Positions 39,146 to 48,333 of a DNA stretch of 64,000 nt are shown here, piece by piece (within the stretch, counting starts at the first letter, position 1; every line of letters begins with the position of its first letter). Below the pieces are notes generated by a model that was not told the DNA's origin, did not search any database, and worked only from the letters and a program-made list of their open reading frames with translations. Where the stretch lies: positions 1 to 64,000 of the forward strand of contig LSIG01000210.1 in assembly GCA_001556125.1 (NCBI GenBank), written 5' to 3'. The stretch is from Rhizobiales bacterium CCH10-E5. GTDB lineage: Bacteria; Pseudomonadota; Alphaproteobacteria; Rhizobiales; Beijerinckiaceae. The position numbers were made by a program, and so were the translations under genes.

Positions 39146-40000
39146 TCACTCCGCGGCCTCGGCGAAGTTCTCGCGCAGGGGGCTCGCCGGGTAGACGCCG
39201 AGGATCTTCACCTCCTTCGAGAAGAAGGCGAGTTCGTCGAGCGCGCGGCGCAGGGCGGGATCCTCCGGATGCCCCTCGACATCGGCATAGAACATCGTCG
39301 CCGAGAACTGGCCGTCGACCATGTAGCTCTCGAGCTTGGTCATGTTGATGCCGTTGGTGGCAAATCCGCCCATCGCCTTGTAGAGCGCGGCCGGCAGGTT
39401 GCGGACCTGGAAGATCAGCGTCGTCACCGTCTTCGCGGCGCCCTGGCGGGTGAATTCGGGGTATTTCGAGAGGATGACGAAGCGCGTTGTGTTGTGCTTC
39501 TCGTCCTCGATGTCCTCCATCAGGATCTCGAGGCCGTAGACTTCGGCCGCGATGCGCGGCGCGATTGCCGCCCGGGTGACGTCCGCCGCCTCCGCCACCT
39601 GACGGGCCGAGCCGGCGGTGTCGGCCGCGACCTCGGCCTTGAGGCCGAGCTTGCGGATGATCTTGCGGCACTGGCCGAGCGCATGGATGTGGCTCTGCAC
39701 CCGCGTCAGCGTCGCCAGGGTCGCGCCCTTCACCGCCATCAGATGGAAGCGGATCGGCAGGAAATGCTCGCCGATGATGTGCAGCCCCGAGCGCGGCAGC
39801 AGGTGGTGGATATCGGCGACACGGCCGGCGATCGAGTTCTCGATCGGGATCATGCCGTAGCGCGCGGTGCCGTCGGAGACCGCCGCCAGCGCATCCTCGA
39901 AGGTGGCGCAGGGCAGAAGCTCGCAATCCGGAAAAACCTGCAGGGCGGCCTGGGAGGAGAAGGCGCCGGGTTCGCCCTGGTAGGAAACGATGATGGTCAT
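39146..40000 (-). CDS. pheA: Prephenate dehydratase
   Basis: This enzyme converts prephenate to phenylpyruvate in phenylalanine synthesis. The 284-residue protein has a periplasmic-binding-like catalytic domain with the start VSYQGEPGAFSSQAA, GMIPIENSIAGRV and the catalytic HNTTRFVILS motif. An ACT domain (about 195-270) for phenylalanine feedback has NLPAALYKAMGGFATNGINMTKLES split over the fold. There is no chorismate mutase domain. kdsB lies directly upstream on the same strand. Confidence 0.95.
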   Translation of the reverse strand: MTIIVSYQGEPGAFSSQAALQVFPDCELLPCATFEDALAAVSDGTARYGMIPIENSIAGRVADIHHLLPRSGLHIIGEHFLPIRFHLMAVKGATLATLTRVQSHIHALGQCRKIIRKLGLKAEVAADTAGSARQVAEAADVTRAAIAPRIAAEVYGLEILMEDIEDEKHNTTRFVILSKYPEFTRQGAAKTVTTLIFQVRNLPAALYKAMGGFATNGINMTKLESYMVDGQFSATMFYADVEGHPEDPALRRALDELAFFSKEVKILGVYPASPLRENFAEAAE

Positions 40001-40018
40001 GAATGCGGCTCTCGGACT

Positions 40019-40756
40019 TCAGGCGCTGGTCTTCAGGACCGCGCGGGCGCGGTCGAGGTCGGGGGGCGTGTCGACGCCGCGCGGGACATGGTCGATGATC
40101 ATGGCGTCGATGCGCATACCGTCCTCGAGCGCGCGCAGCTGCTCGAGGCTCTCGCGCTTCTCCAGCGTCGATTGCGGCAGGCTGACGAATCGGTCGAGCG
40201 CGCGGCGGCGATAGGCGTAGATGCCGACATGGTGGTAGAGCGGGCCCTCGCCATAGGGTGCCGTGGCGCGGGTGAAATAGAGCGCCCGCAGGCGGCCCGG
40301 TGCCACGGGGCTGCCGATCATCTTGACGACGCTGGGGGCGGTTTTTTCCTCCTCGTCGGTGATCAGCCCGACGAGCGTGGCGATCTGCACCGCCGGATCC
40401 GCCAACGGCGTGATCGAGGCGGCGATCGCGATGGGATCCAGCGTGGGGAAATCGCCCTGGACGTTGACGATGACGTCGTGGAGGCCGTTGGGATCGAGGA
40501 TGTCGGCCGCCTCCTTGATGCGGTCCGAGCCCGAGGGGTGCTCGGCGCTGGTCATCACCGCGACGCCGCCCGCGGCCTCGACTGCGGCCTTGATGTCGTC
40601 CGAGTCGGTCGCGACCGCGACGGGGCCGATGCCGGCCGCGACGGCGCGGCGCCAGACGCGAACGATCATCGGCTCGCCATGGATGTCGGCCAGCGGCTTG
40701 CCGGGCAGGCGCGTCGCTCGAAGGCGCGCAGGGATCAGGATCAGCGGGTCCGACAT
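40019..40756 (-). CDS. kdsB: 3-deoxy-manno-octulosonate cytidylyltransferase
   Basis: KdsB activates Kdo with CTP for lipopolysaccharide inner-core assembly. The 245-residue nucleotidyltransferase has [20 protein letters not shown] at the CTP site, [20 protein letters not shown], and [12 protein letters not shown] with the metal-binding Asp. The kdsB-pheA order on one strand with a divergent cytochrome gene is common in the order. Confidence 0.95.
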   Translation of the reverse strand: MSDPLILIPARLRATRLPGKPLADIHGEPMIVRVWRRAVAAGIGPVAVATDSDDIKAAVEAAGGVAVMTSAEHPSGSDRIKEAADILDPNGLHDVIVNVQGDFPTLDPIAIAASITPLADPAVQIATLVGLITDEEEKTAPSVVKMIGSPVAPGRLRALYFTRATAPYGEGPLYHHVGIYAYRRRALDRFVSLPQSTLEKRESLEQLRALEDGMRIDAMIIDHVPRGVDTPPDLDRARAVLKTSA

Positions 40757-40957
40757 GATGGCTGGCAGGGCTCGTTAGCGGCGGCGCACAGGCGGCGCGC
40801 GAGGCGTCAAAAGGTCTCAAAGCGGAGCGTGCTTATACGAGTTGCAATGAGGCGCGCAAAGCGGTTAAGCAACGCGCGGGTGTCGGCCCTTCCGGGTCCG
40901 CACGATGCTGTCTTGCTTCCCGTGCCGGGCGCACGGGCGGCCGAGGGTTCGGATACG

Positions 40958-41497
40958 ATGGATATCGAAACCAACAAGATCGCCGGTGCCGTTCTCTCGA
41001 CGCTGCTCGTGGTGATGGGCCTCAACATGACGGCCGGCATCGTGTTCGCGCCGAAGAAGCCCGCCGTTCCCGGCTACGACCTGCCGAGCGACGAGCCTGT
41101 GGCTGCCGCTGCTGGGCCGGCCGCCGCGGCCGAGGAGCCGATCGCGGTTCGCCTCGCGAAGGCCGACGTCGCCCGCGGCGAGAAGGCCGTCGGCGCTTGC
41201 AAGGCCTGCCACACCTTCGAGAAGGGCGGCGCCAACAAGATCGGCCCGCATCTCTACGACGTCTATGGTCGCAACAAGGGCGCCGTCGACGGCTTCGCCT
41301 ATTCGGCGGCGATGAAGGGCAAGTCGGCCGAGAAGTGGGAGGCCGATCAGCTCGACGGCTTCCTGAAGAACCCGAAAGCCTACATGCCTGGCACCATCAT
41401 GGCCTTCGCCGGCGTGAGCCGCCCCGACACCCGCGCCGACATGGTGGCGTATCTGAATTCGCTGGCCGACGCGCCGAAGCCGCTGCCCAAGCCCTGA
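40958..41497 (+). CDS. Membrane-anchored cytochrome c, CycM-like
   Basis: In this 179-residue protein, residues 10-30 form an uncleaved membrane anchor (AGAVLSTLLVVMGLNMTAGI), followed by an Ala/Pro-rich linker. The class I haem domain has CKACH at 81-85, IGPHLYDVYGR, and the Met ligand in MPGTIMAFAGV. Such cytochromes pass electrons between the bc1 complex and terminal oxidases at the periplasmic face. It is divergent from kdsB and ends with a strong terminator. The frame is open far upstream by chance; the ATG at 40958 begins the anchor. Confidence 0.92.
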   Translation: MDIETNKIAGAVLSTLLVVMGLNMTAGIVFAPKKPAVPGYDLPSDEPVAAAAGPAAAAEEPIAVRLAKADVARGEKAVGACKACHTFEKGGANKIGPHLYDVYGRNKGAVDGFAYSAAMKGKSAEKWEADQLDGFLKNPKAYMPGTIMAFAGVSRPDTRADMVAYLNSLADAPKPLPKP

Positions 41498-41528
41498 GCC
41501 GCAGCCGGCCTCCGATCACACTTCATTG

Positions 41529-41551
41529 AAGCCGGGCGCTGCGCCCGGCTT
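41529..41551 (+). terminator. Rho-independent terminator of the cytochrome c gene
   Basis: AAGCCGGGCG, loop CTG, CGCCCGGCTT is a 10-bp stem followed by a T-run (41550-41555). It is the clearest intrinsic terminator in the window. Confidence 0.92.
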
Positions 41552-41689
41552 TTTTGTTGCGGCCCCGACGCTTGCCCCGGTCACGGTGTTGCCGCCACGA
41601 TGATGTGCGATGTTGCACCTGCCGGCAGAGCGGGCCAGATGACAGCGGGCGATTCGGATGCCCCGCCATCGACGAGGAGACGCGACACG

Positions 41690-43558
41690 ATGACGATCCG
41701 CATGACGCGCCGCCGGGTCCTGAAAGGGGCCGCGCTCCTCGCCGGCGGAACGGCGCTGCCCGGCCTGGGTGGGCGCGCCACAGCGCAGGCCACCGAAACG
41801 CACGGCCTCTCGACCTTCGGCGAACTCGGGCTGCCCGCCGATTTTCCGCATTTTCCTTATGTGAACCCGAAGGCGCCCAAGGGCGGCACACTGACCGTCC
41901 AGATCAAGCGGGCAAGCGGCAACCAGAGCTTCGACACCTTCAACACGCTCAACACCTTCGTGCTGCAGGGCGATGGCGCCGCCGGGATGGATGCCTGCTT
42001 CGACAGCCTGATGGCCGGTTCGGGAGACGAGCCGGGCACGCTCTACGGCCTGCTGGCCAAGAGCGTCTCGGCGTCGGCCGACCGGCTGACCTACCGGTTT
42101 CGCTTGAGGCCGGAGGCGCGCTTCCATGACGGCAGCCGCGTCACGGCGCGCGATGTCGCCTTCAGCATGAACCTGCTGAAGAGCAAGGGGCACCCCTCCT
42201 ACCGGCTGATGCTGAACGAGCTGGCCTCGGCGCAAGCCGAGAGCGACGAGATCTTCGTCGCCCAGCTGACGCCGAAGCGCAGCCGCGACCTGCATCTGGT
42301 CGTTGCCGGCCTGCCGGTCTTCTCAGAAAAATACTGGTCCACCCGCAATTTCGAGGCCTCGACGCTGGAGGCGCCGCTGGGCTCAGGTCCCTATCGCGTG
42401 GGACGCTTCGAGCAGGGCCGCTTCATCGAGTTCGAGCGCGTGGCCGACTACTGGGGGCGCGATCTTCCGGTGAATGTCGGCATGAACAATTTCGACAGGG
42501 TGCGCTGGGAGTATTTCCGCGACCGGCAGGTGGCGTTCGAGGCCTTCAAGAGCGGCATCATCACCTTCCAGGAGGAGTTCACCTCCCGCATCTGGGCGAC
42601 CGGCTACGACTTCCCGGCTTTGCACGAGGGCAAGGTGAAGAAGGAGGCGCTGCCGAAGACGGACCCGACCGGCTCCCAGGGCTGGATCTTCAACCTGCGC
42701 CGCGAGAAATTCGCCGACCCTCGCATCCGCGAGGCGCTCGGCCTGTGTTTTGACTTCGAATGGACGAATCGGAACATCATGTTCTCGTCCTTCTCGCGGA
42801 TGACGTCCTATTTCGAGAACTCGGATTCGAAGGCGACCGGCCTGCCCTCGCCGGCGGAGCTCAAACTGCTCGAGCCCTTCCGCGGCAAGGTGCCCGAAGA
42901 GGTCTTCGGCGAACCGTTCCTGCCGCCGGTCTCGGACGGGTCGGGCAGCGACCGCGCCCTGCTGCGCCGCGCCGACGACATGTTCCGCGCCGCCGGCTGC
43001 AAGCGCGACGGCAATGTGCTGAAGCTGCCGAACGGCCAGCCTTTCGAGATCGAGTTCCTCGATTCGCAAGGGGCGCTGCAGCCCCATACGCAGCCCTTCC
43101 AGGCCAATCTGAAGCGGCTCGGCATCAGCGCCACGTCGCGCATCGTCGACGCGGCCCAGTATCAGCGCCGGCTCGACGAGTTCGACTTCGACATCATCAG
43201 CCGCGCGCTCGGCGGCAGCGCGATCCCGAGCGATTCCTTGCGCATCGTCTATGGCTCGGAGGCGGCCAGGACCCGCGGCTCGCGCAATGTCGGCGGCGTC
43301 AGCCACCCCGCCATCGACGCGATGATCGAGGCGATCGGCCAAGCCGACAGCTATGCCGAGGTCGTGGTCGCGGCCAAATGCCTCGACCGGATCCTGCGCG
43401 CCGGGCGCTACTGGATTCCGATGTGGTGGAACCCGACGGAGTGGCTGGCCTATTGGGACATGTTCGAGCGGCCGCAGACCAAGCCGAAATACGGCTCGGG
43501 CGCGCCGGCGATCTGGTGGTACGACGCCGACAAGGCGAAGCGGATCGGGAAGGCCTGA
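41690..43558 (+). CDS. yejA: Peptide ABC transporter substrate-binding protein YejA
   Basis: This 622-residue periplasmic family 5 binding protein serves the YejABEF peptide (microcin C-type) importer. A twin-arginine-like signal, TRRRVLKGAALLAGGTALPG, is at the N-terminus. The body has HGLSTFGELGLPADFPHFPYV, NPKAPKGGTL and the GSGPYRVGRFEQGR segment. The ATG at 41690 is chosen because GAGGAGA precedes it and the signal follows; the frame is open 30 codons further up. The permease genes follow within six bases. Confidence 0.93.
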   Translation: MTIRMTRRRVLKGAALLAGGTALPGLGGRATAQATETHGLSTFGELGLPADFPHFPYVNPKAPKGGTLTVQIKRASGNQSFDTFNTLNTFVLQGDGAAGMDACFDSLMAGSGDEPGTLYGLLAKSVSASADRLTYRFRLRPEARFHDGSRVTARDVAFSMNLLKSKGHPSYRLMLNELASAQAESDEIFVAQLTPKRSRDLHLVVAGLPVFSEKYWSTRNFEASTLEAPLGSGPYRVGRFEQGRFIEFERVADYWGRDLPVNVGMNNFDRVRWEYFRDRQVAFEAFKSGIITFQEEFTSRIWATGYDFPALHEGKVKKEALPKTDPTGSQGWIFNLRREKFADPRIREALGLCFDFEWTNRNIMFSSFSRMTSYFENSDSKATGLPSPAELKLLEPFRGKVPEEVFGEPFLPPVSDGSGSDRALLRRADDMFRAAGCKRDGNVLKLPNGQPFEIEFLDSQGALQPHTQPFQANLKRLGISATSRIVDAAQYQRRLDEFDFDIISRALGGSAIPSDSLRIVYGSEAARTRGSRNVGGVSHPAIDAMIEAIGQADSYAEVVVAAKCLDRILRAGRYWIPMWWNPTEWLAYWDMFERPQTKPKYGSGAPAIWWYDADKAKRIGKA

Positions 43559-43564
43559 GCCGGC

Positions 43565-44662
43565 ATGCTGAGCTACATCGCGCGCCGCATCGCCCTGATG
43601 GTGCCGACCCTTTTCGGCATCCTGCTGATCTCCTTCGTGATCGTGCAGTTCGCCCCCGGCGGGCCGGTGGAACGGGTCATTTCGCAGTTGCAGAACCCCA
43701 ACAGCGGCGGGGCGGCGGATCGCGTCGGCGGGGGATCGGGTGGGGATGCGGGAGCCCAGGCTGCGGGCGACGCCGGCTCCGCCTATCGCGGGGCGCAGGG
43801 CCTCGACCCCGCCTTCATCAAGGAGCTGGAGAAGCAGTTCGGCTTCGACAAGCCGGCGCATGAGCGCTTCCTGAAGATGCTCGGCGACTATGTGCGCTTC
43901 GATTTCGGCCGCAGTTATTTCCGCGACGCGCCGGTGCTGCAGCTGATCAAGGAGAAGCTGCCGGTCTCGATCTCGCTCGGGCTGTGGATGACGCTGCTGT
44001 CCTATGCGATCTCGATCCCGCTCGGCATCCGCAAGGCGGTGAAGGACGGGTCGCGCTTCGACACCTGGACGAGCGCTGTCGTCATCGTCGGCTACGCTAT
44101 TCCCGGCTTCCTCTTCGCGATCCTGCTGATCGTGCTCTTCGCGGGCGGCTCGTTCTGGCAGATCTTCCCGCTGCGCGGGCTCACCTCCGACAATTTCTCG
44201 CAACTGAGCCTGACGGGCAAAATCCTCGATTACCTCTGGCACATCGCGCTGCCGGTGACGGCGATGGCGCTCGGCGCCTTCGCGACCTCGACGCTTTTGA
44301 CCAAGAACTCCTTCCTCGACGAGATCCGCAAGCAATACGTCCTGACCGCGCGGATGAAGGGACTGTCCGAGCGTGGCGTGCTCTACGGACATGTCTTCCG
44401 CAATGCGATGCTGATCGTCATCGCGGGCTTTCCCGGCGCCTTCGTCGGCGCCCTCTTCGCCGGCTCGCTGCTGATCGAGACGATCTTCTCGCTCGACGGG
44501 CTCGGGCTCCTCTCCTTCGAGGCGATCGTCAACCGCGACTACCCAGTCGTCTTCGCCAATCTCTACATCTTCTCGCTGATCGGCCTCGTCGTGCATCTCA
44601 TCACCGACCTGACCTATACCTGGGTCGATCCCCGCATCGATTTCGAGACGCGGGAGACGTGA
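43565..44662 (+). CDS. yejB: Peptide ABC transporter permease YejB
   Basis: This inner-membrane permease has 365 residues and about six helices. It starts [20 protein letters not shown] and has the YejB-specific glycine-rich periplasmic insert ([20 protein letters not shown]) followed by [20 protein letters not shown]. The cytoplasmic EAA loop lies around [20 protein letters not shown]. It starts 6 bases after yejA, and yejE follows with one base between. Confidence 0.95.
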   Translation: MLSYIARRIALMVPTLFGILLISFVIVQFAPGGPVERVISQLQNPNSGGAADRVGGGSGGDAGAQAAGDAGSAYRGAQGLDPAFIKELEKQFGFDKPAHERFLKMLGDYVRFDFGRSYFRDAPVLQLIKEKLPVSISLGLWMTLLSYAISIPLGIRKAVKDGSRFDTWTSAVVIVGYAIPGFLFAILLIVLFAGGSFWQIFPLRGLTSDNFSQLSLTGKILDYLWHIALPVTAMALGAFATSTLLTKNSFLDEIRKQYVLTARMKGLSERGVLYGHVFRNAMLIVIAGFPGAFVGALFAGSLLIETIFSLDGLGLLSFEAIVNRDYPVVFANLYIFSLIGLVVHLITDLTYTWVDPRIDFETRET

Positions 44663-44663
44663 G

Positions 44664-45836
44664 ATGAGCGACACGCTGACCGCACCGCCGCCCATCTTGC
44701 GTGCGGAGACGCCGCTGGCCCCGGCCGAAGCCGCCCAGGGCTGGCTCAAGCTCTCGCCGATCAACCGGCGCCGGCTCAATAACTTCAAGGCCAACCGGCG
44801 CGGCTGGTGGTCGCTCTGGATCTTCCTGACGCTGTTCGTGCTGTCGCTCTTTGCCGAGTTCCTGGCCAACGACCGGCCGCTCATCGTGCGCTACAAGGGC
44901 GAGTGGCTGTTCCCCGTCGCGGTAAACTACCCGGAGGAGAAGTTCGGCGGGTTCCTGGCCACGACGGATTACCGGGATCCGGTAATCGCCAAGGAGATCG
45001 ACGCCAACGGCTTCTCGGTCTGGCCACCGATCCGCTACAGCTATCGCACGCATAATCTCGACCTTCCGGTGCCGGCCCCGGCGCCGCCGACCTGGATGCT
45101 CAAGGACGAGCAGTGCAAGGGCATCGCCGAGCGGACCGGCGGGACGGGCTGCCGCGATCTCGAATGGAACTGGCTCGGCACCGACGACCAGGGCCGCGAC
45201 GTCGTCGCCCGGCTGATCTACGGCTTCCGCATCTCCATCCTGTTCGGGCTGATCCTGTGTGGGATCTCCTCGGTCATCGGCATCGCCGCGGGCGCCATCC
45301 AGGGCTATTTCGGCGGCTGGACCGATCTCATCTTCCAGCGCGTGATCGAGATCTGGACGTCGATCCCGGCGCTCTACCTGCTGATCATCGTCGCCGCGAT
45401 CATCACGCCGAGCTTCTTCGTGCTGCTCGGCATCCTGCTCCTGTTCTCCTGGGTCGCGCTGGTCGGCGTTGTCCGGGCCGAGTTCCTGAGGGCGCGCAAT
45501 TTTGAGTATGTCCGCGCGGCACGGGCGCTCGGGCTCTCCGACCGCGCCATCATGGTCAAGCATCTGCTGCCCAATGCGATGGTCGCGACCCTCACCTTCC
45601 TGCCCTTCATCCTGAACGGCTCGATCACGACCCTGACCTCGCTCGACTTCCTCGGCTTCGGCCTGCCGCCGGGCTCGCCCTCGCTCGGAGAACTTCTGGC
45701 GCAGGGCAAATCCAACCTGCAGGCGCCGTGGCTCGGTCTCTCCGGCTTCGTCGTCATCGCGCTGATGCTCTCGCTGCTGATCTTCATCGGCGAGGCGGTG
45801 CGGGATGCGTTCGACCCGCGGAAGACGTTTGCGTGA
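44664..45836 (+). CDS. yejE: Peptide ABC transporter permease YejE
   Basis: This second permease of the YejABEF importer has 390 residues. It has a cytoplasmic N-terminus, LSPINRRRLNNFKANRRGWW, then a helix. A large periplasmic insert typical of YejE follows (DLPVPAPAPPTWMLKDEQCK, WNWLGTDDQGRDVVARLIYG), then the membrane core with the loop ARALGLSDRAIMVKHLLPNA. The expected next gene yejF is displaced by a two-gene HTH/PIN insertion. Confidence 0.95.
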   Translation: MSDTLTAPPPILRAETPLAPAEAAQGWLKLSPINRRRLNNFKANRRGWWSLWIFLTLFVLSLFAEFLANDRPLIVRYKGEWLFPVAVNYPEEKFGGFLATTDYRDPVIAKEIDANGFSVWPPIRYSYRTHNLDLPVPAPAPPTWMLKDEQCKGIAERTGGTGCRDLEWNWLGTDDQGRDVVARLIYGFRISILFGLILCGISSVIGIAAGAIQGYFGGWTDLIFQRVIEIWTSIPALYLLIIVAAIITPSFFVLLGILLLFSWVALVGVVRAEFLRARNFEYVRAARALGLSDRAIMVKHLLPNAMVATLTFLPFILNGSITTLTSLDFLGFGLPPGSPSLGELLAQGKSNLQAPWLGLSGFVVIALMLSLLIFIGEAVRDAFDPRKTFA

Positions 45837-45838
45837 GG

Positions 45839-45867
45839 TTGAAGAGCTCTTGGACAGATTGTATATA
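45839..45867 (+). promoter_or_regulatory. Promoter with operator palindrome for the HTH/PIN pair
   Basis: TTGAAG (45839-45844) and TATATA (45862-45867) are separated by exactly 17 bases, a good sigma-70 arrangement. The spacer holds the perfect palindrome AAGAGCTCTT (45842-45851), overlapping the -35 box. The antitoxin ATG lies 7 bases after the -10 box, so transcription would start at or beside the start codon, implying a leaderless mRNA. The promoter overlaps the last codon region of yejE. Confidence 0.6.
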
Positions 45868-45873
45868 GAGCCC

Positions 45874-46230
45874 ATGCGCTCAGCGGCTGAAATCATCGAT
45901 CTCTGGCCCTCCCGTGCCGATTTGGCGCGGGATCTGGACGTTTCGTACCAGACAGTCAGCAAATGGCGGCTCAGACGCTCGATCCCGCCCGTCTATTGGA
46001 AGCGCCTCCTGATCTCGGCATCGACACACGCGATTCCGAACGTGACCGCCATGGCCCTCGTGGATGCCCATGCAGGGAGCCCTCAGGGCGAGGTGTTGGC
46101 CGAGACTGTGCCGGTCGCACCGCCCACTAAGGCAGATGGACACTTCACGCGGTACCGGCATCTGGCACGCCCGCGCTTCAGATCGATTTCGGACGTGAAC
46201 GCTCATCTCGCCACCTTGCGTGACGAATGA
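45874..46230 (+). CDS. Small helix-turn-helix protein, probable antitoxin
   Basis: This 118-residue protein has an N-terminal Cro-like HTH, SAAEIIDLWPSRADLARDLD, continued by VSYQTVSKWRLRRSIPPVYW. The motif is common in small phage- or toxin-linked regulators of alphaproteobacteria. The C-terminal part is polar, with TRYRHLARPRFRSISDVNAHLATLR. Its ATGA overlap with the PIN gene indicates a coupled pair, with this protein as antitoxin and autorepressor. The start at 45874 is preferred to one 23 codons upstream inside yejE because it follows the promoter and begins the HTH. Confidence 0.8.
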   Translation: MRSAAEIIDLWPSRADLARDLDVSYQTVSKWRLRRSIPPVYWKRLLISASTHAIPNVTAMALVDAHAGSPQGEVLAETVPVAPPTKADGHFTRYRHLARPRFRSISDVNAHLATLRDE

Positions 46231-46700
46231 GCTCAGCGAGGGCGCCCAACCCGATCCCGCGCGTCTATGTCGATGCGAACGTCTTCATCCTCGCCTATGA
46301 GAGCGTCGGTCCAGAGGCTCTTCATGCTTTTGCGATCCTAGAAGCCATCGAGTCCGGCACGATTTACGGAGTGACCAGTGAACTGACGCTCGGCGAGGTG
46401 CTGCCCGGGCCTTTTGATGCAAACGACGCGGAACTGGCCGAAGCCTATCAGAACATCCTGACGAATGGCCCCGACCTGACGATGGTCCCCGTGACCCGCG
46501 ACATCCTGGTATCCTCCGCCGAACTCAGAGCGGGGAAGCCCGGTTTGAAGCTGCAGGATGCTATCCACTGTGCGAGCGCGCTGATAGCAGACTGCGACTA
46601 TCTCGTTTCCGACGACAGACGGATACCAAAAGCGCTGGGCTTCACCGTCGTCCGCTTCGGCCCCGATTCACTGACGGCGATCCTAGGACCTTCGGTTTGA
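46227..46700 (+). CDS. PIN-domain protein, probable toxin
   Basis: This 157-residue protein shows PIN-fold acidic residues: Asp in RVYVDANVFILAYE, Glu in ELTLGEVLPGP, Asp in KLQDAIHCASAL and Asp pairs in YLVSDDRRIPKAL. It is the probable ribonuclease toxin partner of the HTH protein. The start overlaps the antitoxin stop (ATGA), and its own stop overlaps the TTG start of yejF, so the pair is translationally stitched into the transporter operon. Confidence 0.88.
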   Translation: MSSARAPNPIPRVYVDANVFILAYESVGPEALHAFAILEAIESGTIYGVTSELTLGEVLPGPFDANDAELAEAYQNILTNGPDLTMVPVTRDILVSSAELRAGKPGLKLQDAIHCASALIADCDYLVSDDRRIPKALGFTVVRFGPDSLTAILGPSV

Positions 46701-48331
46701 TCTCACCCCTCCCCCTCCTCTCCGTCCAGGATCTCTCCGTCGCCTTCCGCCAGGGCGGGCGCGAGACGCTCGCGGTCGACCGGGTGTCCTTCGATCTCGC
46801 CAAGGGCGAGACGCTCGCCATCGTCGGCGAGTCGGGCTCCGGCAAATCGGTCTCGGCGCTGTCGATCCTGAAGCTGTTGAACTATCCGGCGGCGCATCAT
46901 CCCTCCGGAAAGGTGATGTTCGACGGCCAGGACCTCATCGCCGCCGACGAGGACGCGATGCGCAAGGTCCGCGGGAACGACATCACCATGGTGTTCCAGG
47001 AGCCGATGACCTCGCTCAACCCGCTGCACACGATCGAGCGGCAGATCGGCGAGATCCTCGAGCTTCACAAGGGTCTGCGAGGCGAGGCTGCGCGGGCGCG
47101 TACGCTGGAACTGCTGGAACTGGTCGGCATCCGCGACGCGAAGAGCCGGCTCGACGCCTATCCGCACCAGCTTTCCGGCGGCCAGCGCCAGCGCGTGATG
47201 ATCGCGATGGCGCTCGCCAACGAGCCGCATCTCCTGATCGCCGACGAGCCGACCACAGCGCTCGACGTCACCGTGCAGGCGCAGATCCTGAAGCTGCTCA
47301 AGGACCTGCAGACGCGGCTCGGCATGGCGATGCTGTTCATCACCCATGATCTCGGCATCGTCCGCCGCATCGCCGACCGTGTCTGCGTGATGCTGAAGGG
47401 GCAGATCGTCGAGCAGGGGCCAGTGGCCGAGATCTTCGGCAACCCGCAGCACGCCTACACACAACGCCTGATCGCGGCCGAGCCGACCGGGCGCCCCGAC
47501 CCTGTCGCGGACGATGCTGCCACACTGGTCGAGGCCGGGCCGATCAAGGTCTGGTTCCCGATTAAGAGCGGCTTCCTCCGCCGGACCACCGGGCATGTGA
47601 AGGCAGTCGACGGCATCTCGGTGAGCGTGCGCGAAGGCGAGACGCTCGGCGTCGTCGGGGAATCAGGTTCGGGCAAGACGACGCTCGGCCTCGCCATCCT
47701 GCGGCTGATCTCGTCGGAGGGGCCGATCCTCTTCCTCGGCGACCGGATCGATGGGCTTTCGGCTTCCCAGGTCCGACCGAAGCGGAAGGACCTGCAGGTT
47801 GTCTTTCAGGATCCCTATGGCTCGCTGTCGCCGCGCATGTCGGTGGCCGAGATTGTCGCCGAGGGGCTGACCGTCCAGGCGAAGCAGCAGAGCTATGCGC
47901 AGCGGCGCGAGGTGGTGGCGCAGGCCCTGAGCGATGTCGGGCTCGATCCCTCCGCGATGGACCGCTACCCGCACGAGTTCTCAGGCGGTCAGCGTCAGCG
48001 CATCGCGATCGCCCGGGCCATGGCGCTCGATCCGAAATTCGTCGTGCTGGACGAGCCAACCTCGGCACTCGACATGTCGGTTCAGGTGCAGATCGTCGCG
48101 CTGCTGCGTGAACTTCAGGCGAGGCGCAAGCTGGGCTATCTCTTCATCAGCCACGACCTCAAGGTCGTCCGCGCGATGGCCCATCGCGTGCTGGTGATGC
48201 AGAACGGCAAGGTCGTCGAAGAGGGTCCGGCCGAGGAGATCTTCTCCCGGCCCCGCGAGGCCTACACCCAGGCCCTGCTTGCCGCGGCACTCAATCTCGA
48301 ACCCGCCGGCGCCGCCGCCGTGAGGGACTGA
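46697..48331 (+). CDS. yejF: Peptide ABC transporter ATPase YejF (two ABC domains)
   Basis: This 544-residue fused ATPase powers YejABEF. Domain 1 has Walker A GESGSGKS, signature LSGGQRQRV and Walker [15 protein letters not shown]. Domain 2 has [17 protein letters not shown] and [18 protein letters not shown] start at 46697 overlaps the stop codon of the PIN gene; no ATG occurs at the expected place, since the sequence begins [16 protein letters not shown]. This start choice depends on coupling to the inserted gene. deoB begins just after its stop. Confidence 0.93.
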   Translation: MISPLPLLSVQDLSVAFRQGGRETLAVDRVSFDLAKGETLAIVGESGSGKSVSALSILKLLNYPAAHHPSGKVMFDGQDLIAADEDAMRKVRGNDITMVFQEPMTSLNPLHTIERQIGEILELHKGLRGEAARARTLELLELVGIRDAKSRLDAYPHQLSGGQRQRVMIAMALANEPHLLIADEPTTALDVTVQAQILKLLKDLQTRLGMAMLFITHDLGIVRRIADRVCVMLKGQIVEQGPVAEIFGNPQHAYTQRLIAAEPTGRPDPVADDAATLVEAGPIKVWFPIKSGFLRRTTGHVKAVDGISVSVREGETLGVVGESGSGKTTLGLAILRLISSEGPILFLGDRIDGLSASQVRPKRKDLQVVFQDPYGSLSPRMSVAEIVAEGLTVQAKQQSYAQRREVVAQALSDVGLDPSAMDRYPHEFSGGQRQRIAIARAMALDPKFVVLDEPTSALDMSVQVQIVALLRELQARRKLGYLFISHDLKVVRAMAHRVLVMQNGKVVEEGPAEEIFSRPREAYTQALLAAALNLEPAGAAAVRD

Positions 48332-48333
48332 GC

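Noticed and set aside
39116..40957. In-frame upstream extension of the cytochrome c gene
   Set aside because: It is antisense to pheA and kdsB, and the cytochrome anchor begins at 40958.
42383..44884. 833-codon open frame on the minus strand
   Set aside because: It is antisense to yejA and yejB, which have clear family motifs and tight operon spacing.
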